From: a virus
Reading direction: 5' to 3' (one strand)
Virus record (IMG/VR): IMGVR_UViG_3300036945_000312
Span: 1-61,892 of that record
Length of the DNA: 61,892 bases
Under the pieces are notes generated by a model, which did no database searches, was not told where the DNA came from, and saw only the letters and a program-made list of their open reading frames with translations. Shown piece after piece: positions 8,060 through 16,759 of this stretch (its first letter is position 1; the number at the start of each line of letters is the position of its first letter). Both the position numbers and the translations under genes were made by a program.

Positions 8060-10629
8060 TGGACGCACTCCAGTTTGGTTATAACTTTTGATCCATCGGC
8101 AAACCACCGTTCCGAGTCCGCTTTACCTCGGTAGAACATAGTGCTAGTGGCCCAAGTCGTTGACTCCTCGACTGAAGGCCCCAAACTTATATAAAAAGCA
8201 GGGGGCTTTAAGCGAACGCGTTGCGCTACAGCGGCGGAGGCAACTGCAAGACAATATAAATTCTGCCAAAAAGAGGTTGAGTAAACGCACAACGGGGATT
8301 TGCGTAATACTGAATTTGAGGGGCTAGAAATTAAGGGCACAGGTAGATTATTTGCTCCCGTAGCTAAGGAAAGAGTAGATAGTAGCGTTACTGCAGTACC
8401 AGAGGTCTCTACTTCTGCAATGCTAATTTGTGCGGTAGTATTTGCAGTGAATCCTATAAATACTCGACTTCCCGTTTGATAAAGAATCGCCATAAAAGGA
8501 TTCGAAAAGGCAGCAATACTAAGGGCAGTACCCGCACTTGCAGTTCCAGCGGTATCAATTAAAAGATTGACATTATTACTTGCCTGATTATTAACAATTA
8601 AAACTTTTGAGGTACTTACAACAATAGCATCAAACAAAGTACCCGGGGTTAATAGCGCTACAGTGCTAATTGTAGTAGTGCCATTTCCGGTTATATTTAG
8701 GGACACTATCCCACCCATGCAGGTAGTTCCCCCATCGTTATACCCAACATACCAGCGGGTCCCAAGGGCTGCAAGTTTATCAAGCGTCATTGTGCCACTG
8801 GTGGTCGTGGTCCCTGTTCCCGCCGTGAGCGTTGATCCACTGACAAGATAGGGTTTTGTATAAATGCTGGTTGTTGCAGTAGAAACCGCAATTGCATGAC
8901 TTGTAGACGCAGCAATCAATCCTGTAGCCGTACCATCGAGCACCGTTGCAGCCCCAATCGTTACCGTAGTTCCGCTGATACTCAGCGCCCGAATCTGCGC
9001 GGCTGGTGTAGCTACTGTGTAGCTGGTGACAAAACTAGACCCGACTGCAATCAGGCCGCAACCATCGGCAAAGGCACTAAAATTGGCGGAAAGTGTGGCC
9101 GTGGCTGCGATATTAACGGTAATTGTTGTTCCACTGATGGAAAGAACTACCGCTTCAAAAGCGGTAGTTGAGCTACAAGAGGTAAATAAAATTTGACCTA
9201 CCGCACTCAATACTGCTGTTTGTCGAGTACCAAGAGACACTGCTCGTATTAATACTGGGGTCCCAAACGTATTTGTAGAGCGGTCATATACTATTGCATA
9301 TGGGCTACTGTTACCGATAAGAACTTCCCGGTTTGATCCAATATCTATACAAGAGTAAACAGTTGGTATAAAGGTGGTACGCAATTGCGCCGAAGCCCCC
9401 ACCAACTCAATATTGGTCGCATCCCAAACCCCCGCAGCGGTTGACTTATCCACCAGTGATACATCGCTCGTCACACCCGCAAAGACGAAGCCAACCAGCG
9501 CACCCGTTGAATTGAGCAGCCTGACCGGATAAGCTCCGGCGTTGTAAATGCGATGCAGTGGCCCACCCAAAGGGCAGGTTGTGGCGGCAGGCAAGGTGAC
9601 TGCGATACCATAAGCTGTAGGGGTGATACTTAACAAAGTGGGGCTGTTGGTCAGCGTGGTCATGCCAGTGGCCGTGGTGACTGTGCTTATACCCACGCCT
9701 GCCCAAATAGGGGACCCGGTTCCTGCAGACTGTAAGAACTGCCCTGCGGTCCCTGCAGCCGTAAGGGCATACGCAGTTCCAGTACCATAGGCAATAGCCC
9801 CGGCTGTGGGGGTATCGGTAGAGTTAGTACCGCCACCCGAAATGCCTAGCGTTGCAAATTCCGGGGCCCCAGTACCGGTGGATACCAAAGGTTTACCCGA
9901 AACACCTGCAGCCGTAAAAGCTGTGGTACTTGGGGCAGACTGGTAAGGAATTACACCTGCGGTACCTCCTGCTAAGGAAACCGCGTTAACCGCTGCGGGA
10001 GCGACTACCCAAGTAAGATTAGTTCCATCCCAACCTAGCACGTAGCCCGGAATAGTAGGGGCTGTGATGAACGCGGTAGCCCCTGCTCCTGTTTGGTAGG
10101 GGATATTATTAGTAGCTCCAGCCGCTAAGTTAGTAGCTGTTGTTGCTGTGGTAGCGGTTGTTGCTGTAATAGCGGTTGTCGCAGTTACTGCCGAGGTAGC
10201 CACTCCATTGAGGTAAGTAATACCATCAATAACATCTGTGCCGTTGTTGTACACAAGCATCCGCTTGCCGTTAGGCACCACAACGCCTGTCAAGCCGGAG
10301 ACTTTAACAGTCAGGGCAAAGCCGCCTACGGTGTTGTTGAACACAATGTAGGGCTTCTGAACAGCGGGTACGTTAATGGTTCCTGCAGCCGATAGCGTAG
10401 CAGTTACATCCAGAACAAAGGCCCGGGCCGTTTGACTCTCATTGGTATCAGTCAGCGTCAGGGTAGCTACGTTAGCCGTGAAATCCCCGGTTACTAATGA
10501 AGCCTTGCCGACAATAGCTTGCTCAAGGGCGGTGCCTAGATTGGTGTTGGTTGTGCCGCCCCAGATACCTGTCTGATCGCCTGTCCCAATCAGTTCAAGT
10601 TTTAGGCTGGTGGAGTATAAACTTGACAT
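8056..10629 (-). CDS. Tail fibre protein (857 aa)
   Basis: The N-terminus (SLKLELIGTGDQTGIWGGTT) is a widespread phage fibre opening that docks on the virion. Residues about 60-150 form a conserved beta domain (PYIVFNNTVGG...VPNGKRMLVYNNGTDV). A low-complexity Ala/Thr stretch (about 145-165) acts as linker, and a long Gly/Thr/Val-rich repeat shaft continues to a distinct C-terminal tip. The fibre probably binds the host receptor. It is followed by the assembly-type gene and then the lysis pair. Confidence 0.85.
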   Translation of the reverse strand: MSSLYSTSLKLELIGTGDQTGIWGGTTNTNLGTALEQAIVGKASLVTGDFTANVATLTLTDTNESQTARAFVLDVTATLSAAGTINVPAVQKPYIVFNNTVGGFALTVKVSGLTGVVVPNGKRMLVYNNGTDVIDGITYLNGVATSAVTATTAITATTATTATTATNLAAGATNNIPYQTGAGATAFITAPTIPGYVLGWDGTNLTWVVAPAAVNAVSLAGGTAGVIPYQSAPSTTAFTAAGVSGKPLVSTGTGAPEFATLGISGGGTNSTDTPTAGAIAYGTGTAYALTAAGTAGQFLQSAGTGSPIWAGVGISTVTTATGMTTLTNSPTLLSITPTAYGIAVTLPAATTCPLGGPLHRIYNAGAYPVRLLNSTGALVGFVFAGVTSDVSLVDKSTAAGVWDATNIELVGASAQLRTTFIPTVYSCIDIGSNREVLIGNSSPYAIVYDRSTNTFGTPVLIRAVSLGTRQTAVLSAVGQILFTSCSSTTAFEAVVLSISGTTITVNIAATATLSANFSAFADGCGLIAVGSSFVTSYTVATPAAQIRALSISGTTVTIGAATVLDGTATGLIAASTSHAIAVSTATTSIYTKPYLVSGSTLTAGTGTTTTSGTMTLDKLAALGTRWYVGYNDGGTTCMGGIVSLNITGNGTTTISTVALLTPGTLFDAIVVSTSKVLIVNNQASNNVNLLIDTAGTASAGTALSIAAFSNPFMAILYQTGSRVFIGFTANTTAQISIAEVETSGTAVTLLSTLSLATGANNLPVPLISSPSNSVLRKSPLCVYSTSFWQNLYCLAVASAAVAQRVRLKPPAFYISLGPSVEESTTWATSTMFYRGKADSERWFADGSKVITKLECVQ

Positions 10630-10638
10630 ATTACCCTT

Positions 10639-11058
10639 TTAGGCTATCCGAAGTAGTGCGCTAGAAGCGACATTTGTCGGCATTTGAACAGTGAAACTTT
10701 GCACGGCTACAGTCTTATCGGCCCCAAAATCCAGAACCGCTACAGCCTTGTTAGCTTTGGAGCTATTATAAAGTAGCGCCCCACGAGCCGTAAAGGTAGC
10801 CGCAGGCCACACAGCATCATTAAAGTCTACGTAGGCTGTAGCGCCAGATAGCAGAACCGAAGCTCCGGTAAGCGCAATTCCACCTGCTGTGTACCCCGCA
10901 CCAACAACTTCAGCAGTGGTTACATAGACGGTAGTATCTGGACCGATATCAGAGACGCTGGTGTACAGAGCTATCTTAATTACATCCGTGCTTAGGTCAT
11001 GCTGGGCTAAAAACAATTGCTGTTTAAAGCTAGAACACATGGTTTGCTGAATACTCAT
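10639..11058 (-). CDS. Virion protein of unknown function (139 aa)
   Basis: The frame starts MSIQQTMCSSFKQQLFLAQHDL and continues with an amphipathic beta pattern (DVIKIALYTS...GYTAGGIALTGAS...VDFNDAVWPAATFTARGALLYN). This is a common small phage protein encoded between head-tail adaptors and tail fibres. It is probably a minor tail or fibre-connector protein. The gene is tightly packed with neighbours on both sides. No catalytic motif is visible. Confidence 0.65.
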   Translation of the reverse strand: MSIQQTMCSSFKQQLFLAQHDLSTDVIKIALYTSVSDIGPDTTVYVTTAEVVGAGYTAGGIALTGASVLLSGATAYVDFNDAVWPAATFTARGALLYNSSKANKAVAVLDFGADKTVAVQSFTVQMPTNVASSALLRIA

Positions 11059-11059
11059 A

Positions 11060-11719
11060 TCAACTTACCGCCGTTCTAGGCTGACCATTACGATACGTAT
11101 CTTGCCGCAGTTTACCGTCACCCAAGTTCTTGAGGAGCGTAATCGACTGCACATACATGTCTTGGTACAACTTGACCATATCGGCCTCGCCCTTCATAAA
11201 GCGAATCGCCTCAACAAGCGCCCCATTCAGCAATGCAGAGTCAAAATGCTCCCCCAGCCATGTAGTACCTGTAGTAACAATCGACTCCGGGTAGTAGAAA
11301 TAATTCAACTCTGCGGAGTAAATCTTGTCTGGAGTTGGGCCTAGGATGAACCGCAATGCGAGTTCTGTACCGGTCTGGTTGCCGTAAATGGCATAGTACT
11401 TCGGAGTCCCTGTAGCCGCTACAGTTGGATACGCTTCCCGAATAAAGTTAACATCCTTATCGAGCAGGTAGCTGTAGCTCAACGTAGTCGGGTCTACTAC
11501 CGCAATAGAAAACGCTGCCAAAAAGTCTGCGGGAATGTTCAGAAACTGATCCCCAACAATAGAGGCAATAGCGGTAGTTTTACGGAGTGACGGAAGCTGG
11601 ACAGTGTTGTATATACGCTGCTCAGTCTGCTGCGTAAACATCTTGTACTCCGCAACGGTGTACTCGTTCTGGGTAATGTCCGCGATATTCGCGCACAACT
11701 CCGTATAGGTCATAGCCAT
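11060..11719 (-). CDS. Head-to-tail adaptor, SU10-adaptor/gp4-like (219 aa)
   Basis: The pattern MTYTELCANIADITQNEY...FTQQTEQRIYNTVQLPSLRKT and later LGPTPDKIYSAELNYFYYPE matches the adaptor proteins that bind under the portal in podoviruses such as SU10. An alpha-helical N-terminus is followed by a beta core and the C-terminal helix that packs against the portal. Together with the second adaptor-like gene at 12321-13013 it argues for a short-tailed particle. Confidence 0.8.
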   Translation of the reverse strand: MAMTYTELCANIADITQNEYTVAEYKMFTQQTEQRIYNTVQLPSLRKTTAIASIVGDQFLNIPADFLAAFSIAVVDPTTLSYSYLLDKDVNFIREAYPTVAATGTPKYYAIYGNQTGTELALRFILGPTPDKIYSAELNYFYYPESIVTTGTTWLGEHFDSALLNGALVEAIRFMKGEADMVKLYQDMYVQSITLLKNLGDGKLRQDTYRNGQPRTAVS

Positions 11720-11720
11720 G

Positions 11721-11918
11721 TTAGGCCATTGGTCCCCGGGCGGTTACGCCCTTTGTGGCTGCGCCGTTACCCCGCGTTTTAATACCTGAGGTCTTAATCC
11801 CAGTCTGCGGATAGCCGCTATTGGTCAAGTCTACGCCCGCAGCCGCGCCCGTATGGGGCTTTGCATATACAGAAGCGGAACCCACTTCTTTACCCATCAT
11901 TTTCTTAGTGAATGCCAT
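11721..11918 (-). CDS. Small virion-module protein (65 aa)
   Basis: This is a short Gly/Thr/Lys-rich protein (MAFTKKMMGKEVG...) with repeated TSGIKTRGNG-type segments and no hydrophobic core. It sits between two adaptor-type genes with two-base and ten-base gaps, and GGAGC lies upstream. I do not recognise a family. It may be a small virion component like the other basic Gly-rich proteins of this block. Confidence 0.6.
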   Translation of the reverse strand: MAFTKKMMGKEVGSASVYAKPHTGAAAGVDLTNSGYPQTGIKTSGIKTRGNGAATKGVTARGPMA

Positions 11919-11928
11919 CGTAGGCTCC

Positions 11929-12318
11929 TTATGTAGTCACGATAGTGACTGTACCAACAAATCCTGTCGCCACCAAGCTATTTGGCGTTAGAACAGCATC
12001 AAAACTGCTAGAACCCCCTACAGGGTTCCAGCCCCACTGAAATACGCGACTACCTTCGCCATACGAACCATTTGCTAGTATCCCGGAAGTTACATAGCTC
12101 CGGTCTGGGCGGGGCTCCCGAAGACCTTGTGGGTCCGATACGGGGTACATACCAAGCTGCAATTGCGGCTGATCGGGAGTCCAGCAGGTAGGGCAAACCA
12201 GTAGATTATAGGTCTTGGTCTTTACTACCTCTTTCTTCAGCATCTTGAGCTTGTAGCGAAAACCACAACGGTCGCATTCCGCGATAGCCCGTTTGCCGTT
12301 GGCGAACCTATTTGCCAT
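11929..12318 (-). CDS. Zinc-ribbon virion protein (129 aa)
   Basis: Two CxxC pairs, CDRCGF at about residues 15-20 and CPTCW at about 42-46, form a zinc ribbon, followed by PDQPQLQLGMYPVSDPQ and an RPDRS segment. This arrangement is seen in many aquatic podovirus genomes next to the adaptor genes, usually unnamed. A structural role at the head-tail joint is inferred from position. A nucleic acid-binding role cannot be excluded. Confidence 0.7.
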   Translation of the reverse strand: MANRFANGKRAIAECDRCGFRYKLKMLKKEVVKTKTYNLLVCPTCWTPDQPQLQLGMYPVSDPQGLREPRPDRSYVTSGILANGSYGEGSRVFQWGWNPVGGSSSFDAVLTPNSLVATGFVGTVTIVTT

Positions 12319-12320
12319 GA

Positions 12321-13013
12321 TTAGCTAATGAACATCTGGCGTGGGACGAAACGAACCGCTGCCTTTTCCCGGTCCTCATCTGCGGCCAGTTGCCATGCCT
12401 CATCGTATTGAGCTTTCAATGGCTGCATACGATCTATAGCTCCGGGCACCTTCATGGACAGATAATAGGCAAGGCCCGCTACCATGCAGGGGAGGAACCG
12501 GAACGGTACCGCCATCGTATTAACCCCGCCGCCAGCATCTTGGATACGCTTAAGTCGCCAGTACACAAAGGTATAGGTCTGTGCGGCATCAGGAACCGGC
12601 CACATGGTCACCGTAGGGATCGGGGCTTGCCTATCTATGTAAACCTGAATAGGACGTGCCTGAGTCAGTTTATTAGGCAGTGTGGCATAGGTGGACACAC
12701 TAATACGGGTAATCGTCAGGTCAGCCTGCGTAGAGGCATTGCCTGCGCCCGTACGGATAACATGTTCCATCAGGTCTACGGTATTCTCGGGCAGGTTGTA
12801 GGTAGCTGTTCCAGCTACAAGAGGGATCGACCCTTGCTCCACAGTCCAGAGATTAATACCCCGATTAGCCCAATCAGCAAATAGCAGATTAAGACTACGC
12901 CTTGCAGTACGAAGATCGTAACCCGTACGCAACTCTGAGCCACAGCGTTCAAAGGCTTCCTCCACAATATCTGTAAGGTCCAGATTGAAATCTGTAGTGC
13001 CTGAGGTAGTCAT
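12321..13013 (-). CDS. Tail accessory / head completion protein, P22 gp4-like (230 aa)
   Basis: Residues 10-50 (LTDIVEEAFERCGSELRTGYDLRTARRSL, described here in two parts: an acidic helix then a basic helix) and the segment LFADWANRGINLWTVEQ are characteristic of proteins that complete the portal ring. It contains VTMWPVPDAAQTYTFVYW and the aromatic-rich helix LAYYLSMKVPGAIDR. It pairs with the adaptor at 11060-11719. Start and neighbour stops overlap by one base. Confidence 0.75.
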   Translation of the reverse strand: MTTSGTTDFNLDLTDIVEEAFERCGSELRTGYDLRTARRSLNLLFADWANRGINLWTVEQGSIPLVAGTATYNLPENTVDLMEHVIRTGAGNASTQADLTITRISVSTYATLPNKLTQARPIQVYIDRQAPIPTVTMWPVPDAAQTYTFVYWRLKRIQDAGGGVNTMAVPFRFLPCMVAGLAYYLSMKVPGAIDRMQPLKAQYDEAWQLAADEDREKAAVRFVPRQMFIS

Positions 13014-13234
13014 TATTTAGCCGAATCTTTAAAGGCTTTATTAGTGGGAGCGCCGGGGGACCCGGGTTTACGCATTGCGGCCCCGCGTTTTCGCTTGGCG
13101 TTAATGTTGTCCCACAACCCCACAGCGCCGCCCTTGGCAAAGGTCTCAAAGTCGGTATTGTCCCGGCGTTTCGTTCGCTTTGCCTTGGGCATTTTGGTAG
13201 GCGAAATATCGCCCATCCCCCGGCTGGGTCTCAT
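13013..13234 (-). CDS. Small basic FAKGG-motif protein (73 aa)
   Basis: The start at ATG 13234 overlaps the TGA of the preceding gene. The longer upstream frame is less likely. The protein opens MRPSRGMGDISPTKMPK and carries a KRTKRRDN basic patch, FAKGGAVGLWDNINAKRKR and KPGSPGAPTNKAF. Proteins with this order are common but unnamed in related phages. It is one of several neighbours with an FAKGG motif. The high Lys/Arg content suggests binding to DNA or to the capsid interior, which is inference. Confidence 0.7.
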   Translation of the reverse strand: MRPSRGMGDISPTKMPKAKRTKRRDNTDFETFAKGGAVGLWDNINAKRKRGAAMRKPGSPGAPTNKAFKDSAK

Positions 13235-13467
13235 ATAAATTTGCCGCGAGTCTTGCCCTTGGTGGCACAACCATCAGCCCGCCTAGAGGCGCTAACAGAC
13301 CCGCCTTTAGCAAAACGTTTAGGAGCCATAGGAGGCATGGGGGCTGAAGCTGGCCGCATTGGACGCGCAGGAGCCGCCTCTGTGGTTGTCATTGCATCGT
13401 TATAAGCAGCTTCAAGAGCAGCTTTTTTACGAATGTCATCAACTTCTTGTTTAGATGGGCGTGCCAT
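13231..13467 (-). CDS. Small basic FAKGG-motif protein (78 aa)
   Basis: ATG 13467 is chosen because GGAGGT lies nine bases upstream, while the in-frame ATG at 13473 is too close to it. Residues 1-25 form a charged helix (ARPSKQEVDDIRKKAA), followed by a Pro/Met-rich linker and the tail KRFAKGGSVSASRRADGCA then TKGKTRGKFI. This tail recurs in many phage genomes without an assigned function. Coupling by TAATG to the upstream gene shows co-expression. Confidence 0.75.
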   Translation of the reverse strand: MARPSKQEVDDIRKKAALEAAYNDAMTTTEAAPARPMRPASAPMPPMAPKRFAKGGSVSASRRADGCATKGKTRGKFI

Positions 13468-13820
13468 TAGCATTTACCTCCGTTAGCCATTTTAATCATG
13501 GTGCCTTTGGTTTTACCCTTGGACTCCACTCCACCGCCACGAGCCATCTTCGTAACGGCTCCACCCTCTTTCAGCCCTGCGTGGGCTTTGGATGCGGGTT
13601 TACTGGCGTGTTTTGCCAGCTCACTTTTATCCCCGAACAAGCCCTTAGGCATCGGTTTTTTTGTAGCCATAGTCTCACCACCTTTTGCAAATTTGCGACC
13701 CGTATCGGCCTTAATGAAATCAGCCCCTACGGACTGAGGGACGCCAGCTTTCTTTGCGAAAGCCGGATTCTTGGCGATTGCCGCCATGAAATTGTGTTGT
13801 TTTAAAGTTGAAGAAGGCAC
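13467..13820 (-). CDS. Small basic virion-module protein with PSSTLKQHNFM start (117 aa)
   Basis: The start is GTG 13820, which overlaps the TAG of the holin-like gene as TAGTG and has GGGAGA five bases upstream. This gives the familiar opening MPSSTLKQHNFMAAIAKNP, known from many short phage proteins. It is followed by FAKKAGVPQSVGADF and three Gly-rich FAKGG-type motifs (RKFAKGGE, KMARGGGV, KMANGGKC). It is very basic and lacks hydrophobic segments. The function is unknown. Confidence 0.75.
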   Translation of the reverse strand: MPSSTLKQHNFMAAIAKNPAFAKKAGVPQSVGADFIKADTGRKFAKGGETMATKKPMPKGLFGDKSELAKHASKPASKAHAGLKEGGAVTKMARGGGVESKGKTKGTMIKMANGGKC

Positions 13821-14005
13821 TATTCTCTCCCGGTCCACCGCTTTACAGTGTCCGTTTCCCAGATTCTAATTCCGGTCCAGATAATAGTAAATGCCGCAGC
13901 AACAGACGGAAGCATATCAGCCAATGTTCCTAATACGGTAGCTATGGATATTGCGTCCACAACGTGTTTTGCGGCATCGTCCATATGGATAAACGGGTCT
14001 TTCAT
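13820..14005 (-). CDS. Small single-span membrane protein, holin candidate (61 aa)
   Basis: One hydrophobic segment (about residues 18-46, ISIATVLGTLADMLPSVAAA onward to WTGIRIW) is followed by a charged tail ending TVKRWTGRE. This shape fits small phage holins or holin-like proteins found near head genes. It is far from the lysozyme gene (13 kb of map from 7161), where another holin-like gene lies, so the division of labour is unclear. The start is the ATG at 14005, and the gene overlaps the next by one base. Confidence 0.6.
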   Translation of the reverse strand: MKDPFIHMDDAAKHVVDAISIATVLGTLADMLPSVAAAFTIIWTGIRIWETDTVKRWTGRE

Positions 14006-14006
14006 G

Positions 14007-14258
14007 TCAGCATTTCCACCGAGCTAGTGAAGCAGCTTTACGAGTAGGCTTGCCTTTTTCATCTTTCATGGGCCCGGGCATACCGCTCATTCTTGCACAA
14101 AAAGAATCTTTTCGGGCTCCGCCTTGCGGCTGGGGAGCCTTCAGATTGCTACCAGTAGCTGCGTTGTACTTGGCGCGGCCCTTAGCGGTTAAACCGGCAC
14201 CTTTAGATACCGGGAGTTTTTCCCCGCGCCCGACTGCCAATGATGGATTTTTAGCCAT
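14007..14258 (-). CDS. Small conserved phage protein, DUF6321-like (83 aa)
   Basis: The sequence contains KGAGLTAKGRAKYNAATGSN, then LKAPQPQGG, RKDSFCARMSGMPGPMKDE and KPTRKAASLARWKC. I recognise this as a widespread short phage protein encoded in virion modules and believe it corresponds to DUF6321. It is basic, with two conserved Cys. The function is unknown. Abundance and location suggest a virion component or nucleic acid binding. Confidence 0.75.
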   Translation of the reverse strand: MAKNPSLAVGRGEKLPVSKGAGLTAKGRAKYNAATGSNLKAPQPQGGARKDSFCARMSGMPGPMKDEKGKPTRKAASLARWKC

Positions 14259-14281
14259 AGTTAGATTCTACGTGTATACCG

Positions 14282-15250
14282 TTAATCGTCAAAGACATAT
14301 ATTGTTTTCCGACCGCTAGCAGCATATGTACCTGTGTACATTCCACTTGGACCATAGACAACACCTATTCGCACATCTGCAGGGTCTGGGTATAGTGGCG
14401 CGTGTTCTGCAGTCCCTACAATAATAGCCCCGTTACCCGTAAGAGACCCTGAAGTGTAGTGCCTTGTTACTCGGTCTGCAACACCCGCAAGTATCGCGCC
14501 TTGCCCTACCAAAACCCCAGTAGAGGAAATAAATTTATCTCTGCGGGCGGCTCCCGTTAGTGTCGTACCGGGACCTACCAATACTCCGGAGGCTACGTGC
14601 GGTATTACGAGGGCTTCTCTATCCGCATCCCCAACAACTGTAGCCCCTTGGCCTGTAAGAACCCCGCTACTGCCAAATGCCCTAAAGTTAGTCGCCGCCC
14701 CAACAACAGCGGAACCGGGCCCAACTAAAGACCCGGAGGAAGTAAAAGTTCTAAACCGCCTAGCAGACCCAACAACCGTAGTGCCATTACCAACCAGTAC
14801 TCCAGTGGCCGTGTGGGCTACCGCGCCTGCCTGCCTATCCGCCGCGCCCACAAGGGCTGATCCGGGGCCGACTAACGCTCCTGTAGCTCCAAAGGTGCGG
14901 GACTGATTAGCCGCTCCGCTAACTAACGAGCCGGGGCCAACTAAAGCGCCTACCGTTGTGTGCGGAATTATTGCGGCTTCACGGTCTGCAGCGCCAGTTA
15001 GTACGGCTCCGGGACCTACTAAAACTCCAGTAGTCAGATGGTCCGCGTTGTACCTAGCTGCGCCGACAATAACGGCTCCGGGCCCAACTAGCGCACCAGA
15101 AGTGCCAAACGTCCTAAACTGTGCTGCGGCTCCTACAATAGAAGAGCCCGATCCCGCTAACGTTCCGGTTGTCGCATGAGTTACCGGCCCCGCCCCGCCA
15201 ACTTCAAAGGCGTCGTTTTGAAACGCATCACTTTGAAACGCAGCGGCCAT
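14282..15250 (-). CDS. Tandem-repeat fibre-like protein (322 aa)
   Basis: After a short head (AAAFQSDAFQNDAFEVGG) the protein is built of about 11 units of 21-26 residues with the consensus SGxLVGPGaxxxGaAxR, often alternating RTF and IPH ends. The final 40 residues (YPDPADVRIGVVYGPSGMY, then TGTYAAS) are a separate cap seen in other phage proteins. Regular Gly/Val spacing predicts a beta-solenoid or a beta-strand stack. It may be a head fibre or decoration. Nucleotide identity between units is only partial, so the duplication is not recent. Confidence 0.75.
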   Translation of the reverse strand: MAAAFQSDAFQNDAFEVGGAGPVTHATTGTLAGSGSSIVGAAAQFRTFGTSGALVGPGAVIVGAARYNADHLTTGVLVGPGAVLTGAADREAAIIPHTTVGALVGPGSLVSGAANQSRTFGATGALVGPGSALVGAADRQAGAVAHTATGVLVGNGTTVVGSARRFRTFTSSGSLVGPGSAVVGAATNFRAFGSSGVLTGQGATVVGDADREALVIPHVASGVLVGPGTTLTGAARRDKFISSTGVLVGQGAILAGVADRVTRHYTSGSLTGNGAIIVGTAEHAPLYPDPADVRIGVVYGPSGMYTGTYAASGRKTIYVFDD

Positions 15251-15254
15251 GCGG

Positions 15255-15401
15255 CTACTCCACTAGCGTAGGTTGATTGCCCGCATAAATCCAGTCAATG
15301 TACGCAATAAAGTCAGGGTCGTCAGCGGATTGGCAAGGCGCTACAACCTTGCCGTCACTTAGCCGAACGGCTTCCCCAGTAGACATGCTAAGTGAGTACA
15401 T
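15255..15401 (-). CDS. Small phage protein (48 aa)
   Basis: The ATG at 15401 overlaps the TGA of the upstream fibre-like gene (TGATG) and the frame ends at TAG 15255, just before the next gene. The product, MYSLSMSTGEAVRLSDGKVV followed by APCQSADDPDFIAYIDWIYAG, has an acidic, aromatic C-terminus. Short proteins of this type are often found beside tail or head fibre genes. A role as connector or chaperone is inferred from position only. Confidence 0.65.
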   Translation of the reverse strand: MYSLSMSTGEAVRLSDGKVVAPCQSADDPDFIAYIDWIYAGNQPTLVE

Positions 15402-16369
15402 CAATAGTCCGTTTCCGTGTATATATTGATGATATCCATACCTACTGCTAGCGCCGTAGCATTATTAGTACGATACATAAAAGTGTTCAGCATCGTAGTA
15501 TTAGCTGGCGTTTGAACACCGGGCGTAGTTGGCGTTATCGTACCTGCAGTAGACGCCCCACCTATACGTTCCAGTTGCCAGTTAATAACACCGTTGGAGT
15601 TTGGGGGGCACCAGATCATAAAGTCATAGGGAATGCCGTTGGCAATACCCGCAGTGGCTTGAATGCAGGGGAACCCTGTACCTAGGGGGATTGCAGTTTG
15701 AGCCGCGCTTCCGCCGTAAAACAAATATAGCTGCGTGTTATCTGTGGAAAGCTGCCCTACCCCAAAACAATTAAGCAATGTACTAGGCTCTACGTTAGTC
15801 GGGGCAGCGGTAGTAGACGACACCCCCAGAAACATTCGAGCCCCCGATACCACGGCAGCATCGGTTACTGCGAATCGAATAGACTGGAAAAACCCGCCAA
15901 GCCCGGAACCATTGCCGGTAGAAAACTGTGCCGCCGCATTACGGATCGAGAACAAAGCGCCCGCAGTGGCCGCTGTAGACGTGTACCCCAGTCGCCGCAT
16001 TCGGGTAAACAAGGATGTACTTGCCAAAGTCCGAACTGCTAGCGTACCGACAACCGTAAACGACGCTCCAAATACACCAGATACCGCAGCGGTAGATGGG
16101 TTAAACATACCCACTTTCTGCCGCCATTGTGCGGGTTGCAAGGTATAGTCCATACCGCTCGGGCCAATAGCCGCAGGCATGACCCGGGTATTGCCTAGCG
16201 TTCTGCCAAATAAACTAAAGTTACCCGCAGGGGGTGTTGCGGGGGCTGCAACAGCGGGAAAGGTAACCTCGCTATCTATAGTATGGTCTGCATTCCAGTT
16301 GCTAGGCCGCACAAGAGTGGCATCTGCTCCGTCAGCCTGTGCCGAAGCGAATGCGTGTTTAACGCCCAT
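15401..16369 (-). CDS. Fibre or receptor-binding structural protein (322 aa)
   Basis: The N-terminus contains SNWNADHTID, a motif typical of phage fibre and tip proteins near the virion-attachment end. The rest is a large Ser/Thr/Gly-rich beta domain with hydrophobic strands (RTLASTSLFTRMRRLGYTS, FQSIRFAVTDAAVVSGARM, YDFMIWCPPNSNGVINWQLE), like globular lectin-like tips. It is coupled to both neighbours. It may be a head fibre, given its position between capsid and adaptor genes. Confidence 0.7.
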   Translation of the reverse strand: MGVKHAFASAQADGADATLVRPSNWNADHTIDSEVTFPAVAAPATPPAGNFSLFGRTLGNTRVMPAAIGPSGMDYTLQPAQWRQKVGMFNPSTAAVSGVFGASFTVVGTLAVRTLASTSLFTRMRRLGYTSTAATAGALFSIRNAAAQFSTGNGSGLGGFFQSIRFAVTDAAVVSGARMFLGVSSTTAAPTNVEPSTLLNCFGVGQLSTDNTQLYLFYGGSAAQTAIPLGTGFPCIQATAGIANGIPYDFMIWCPPNSNGVINWQLERIGGASTAGTITPTTPGVQTPANTTMLNTFMYRTNNATALAVGMDIINIYTETDY

Positions 16370-16759
16370 TTACGCGCTCAGTGCGGTATAGGTTAGGGAC
16401 GAGCAGGAAACCGTGTCGCCTGCAGCTACTGTAAGCCCGTTAGTCATGTTGATATCTGACCCGGAGGCCGCAACAGCACAGTGGATAACCACGGTAGCTG
16501 CGGATGTTTGCAGCGTTGCTGTGGCTACTGGGCTTGCATTACCTGTGGCGTTGGTATCTGCAGTAATCGCATTAGCCGTAGCGGTGCCGGTACTTGAGGC
16601 TGCAAAAGCCGTGGTACTAAGCGATAGCAGAGCAACAACAGTGCCCGGGGCGCTGACGGTTCCAGAAAGCCGAAAGGCCAACTTCCCCGAAGTACTGATT
16701 AGCGCAGTTACTGCGTCTGTTGCAGCGTTACGTGCCGCTGTCGAGTGGGTCACTGCCAT
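16370..16759 (-). CDS. Small structural protein (129 aa)
   Basis: The start at ATG 16759 has AAAGGAGC upstream and overlaps the preceding small gene by 32 bases. The sequence is low in charge and rich in Ala, Thr and Val with alternating strands (LISTSGKLAFRLSGTVSAPG, VVIHCAVAASGSDINMTNG). It resembles a small decoration or fibre-domain protein. It has no catalytic motif, and the role is inferred from its block of small head proteins. Confidence 0.6.
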   Translation of the reverse strand: MAVTHSTAARNAATDAVTALISTSGKLAFRLSGTVSAPGTVVALLSLSTTAFAASSTGTATANAITADTNATGNASPVATATLQTSAATVVIHCAVAASGSDINMTNGLTVAAGDTVSCSSLTYTALSA

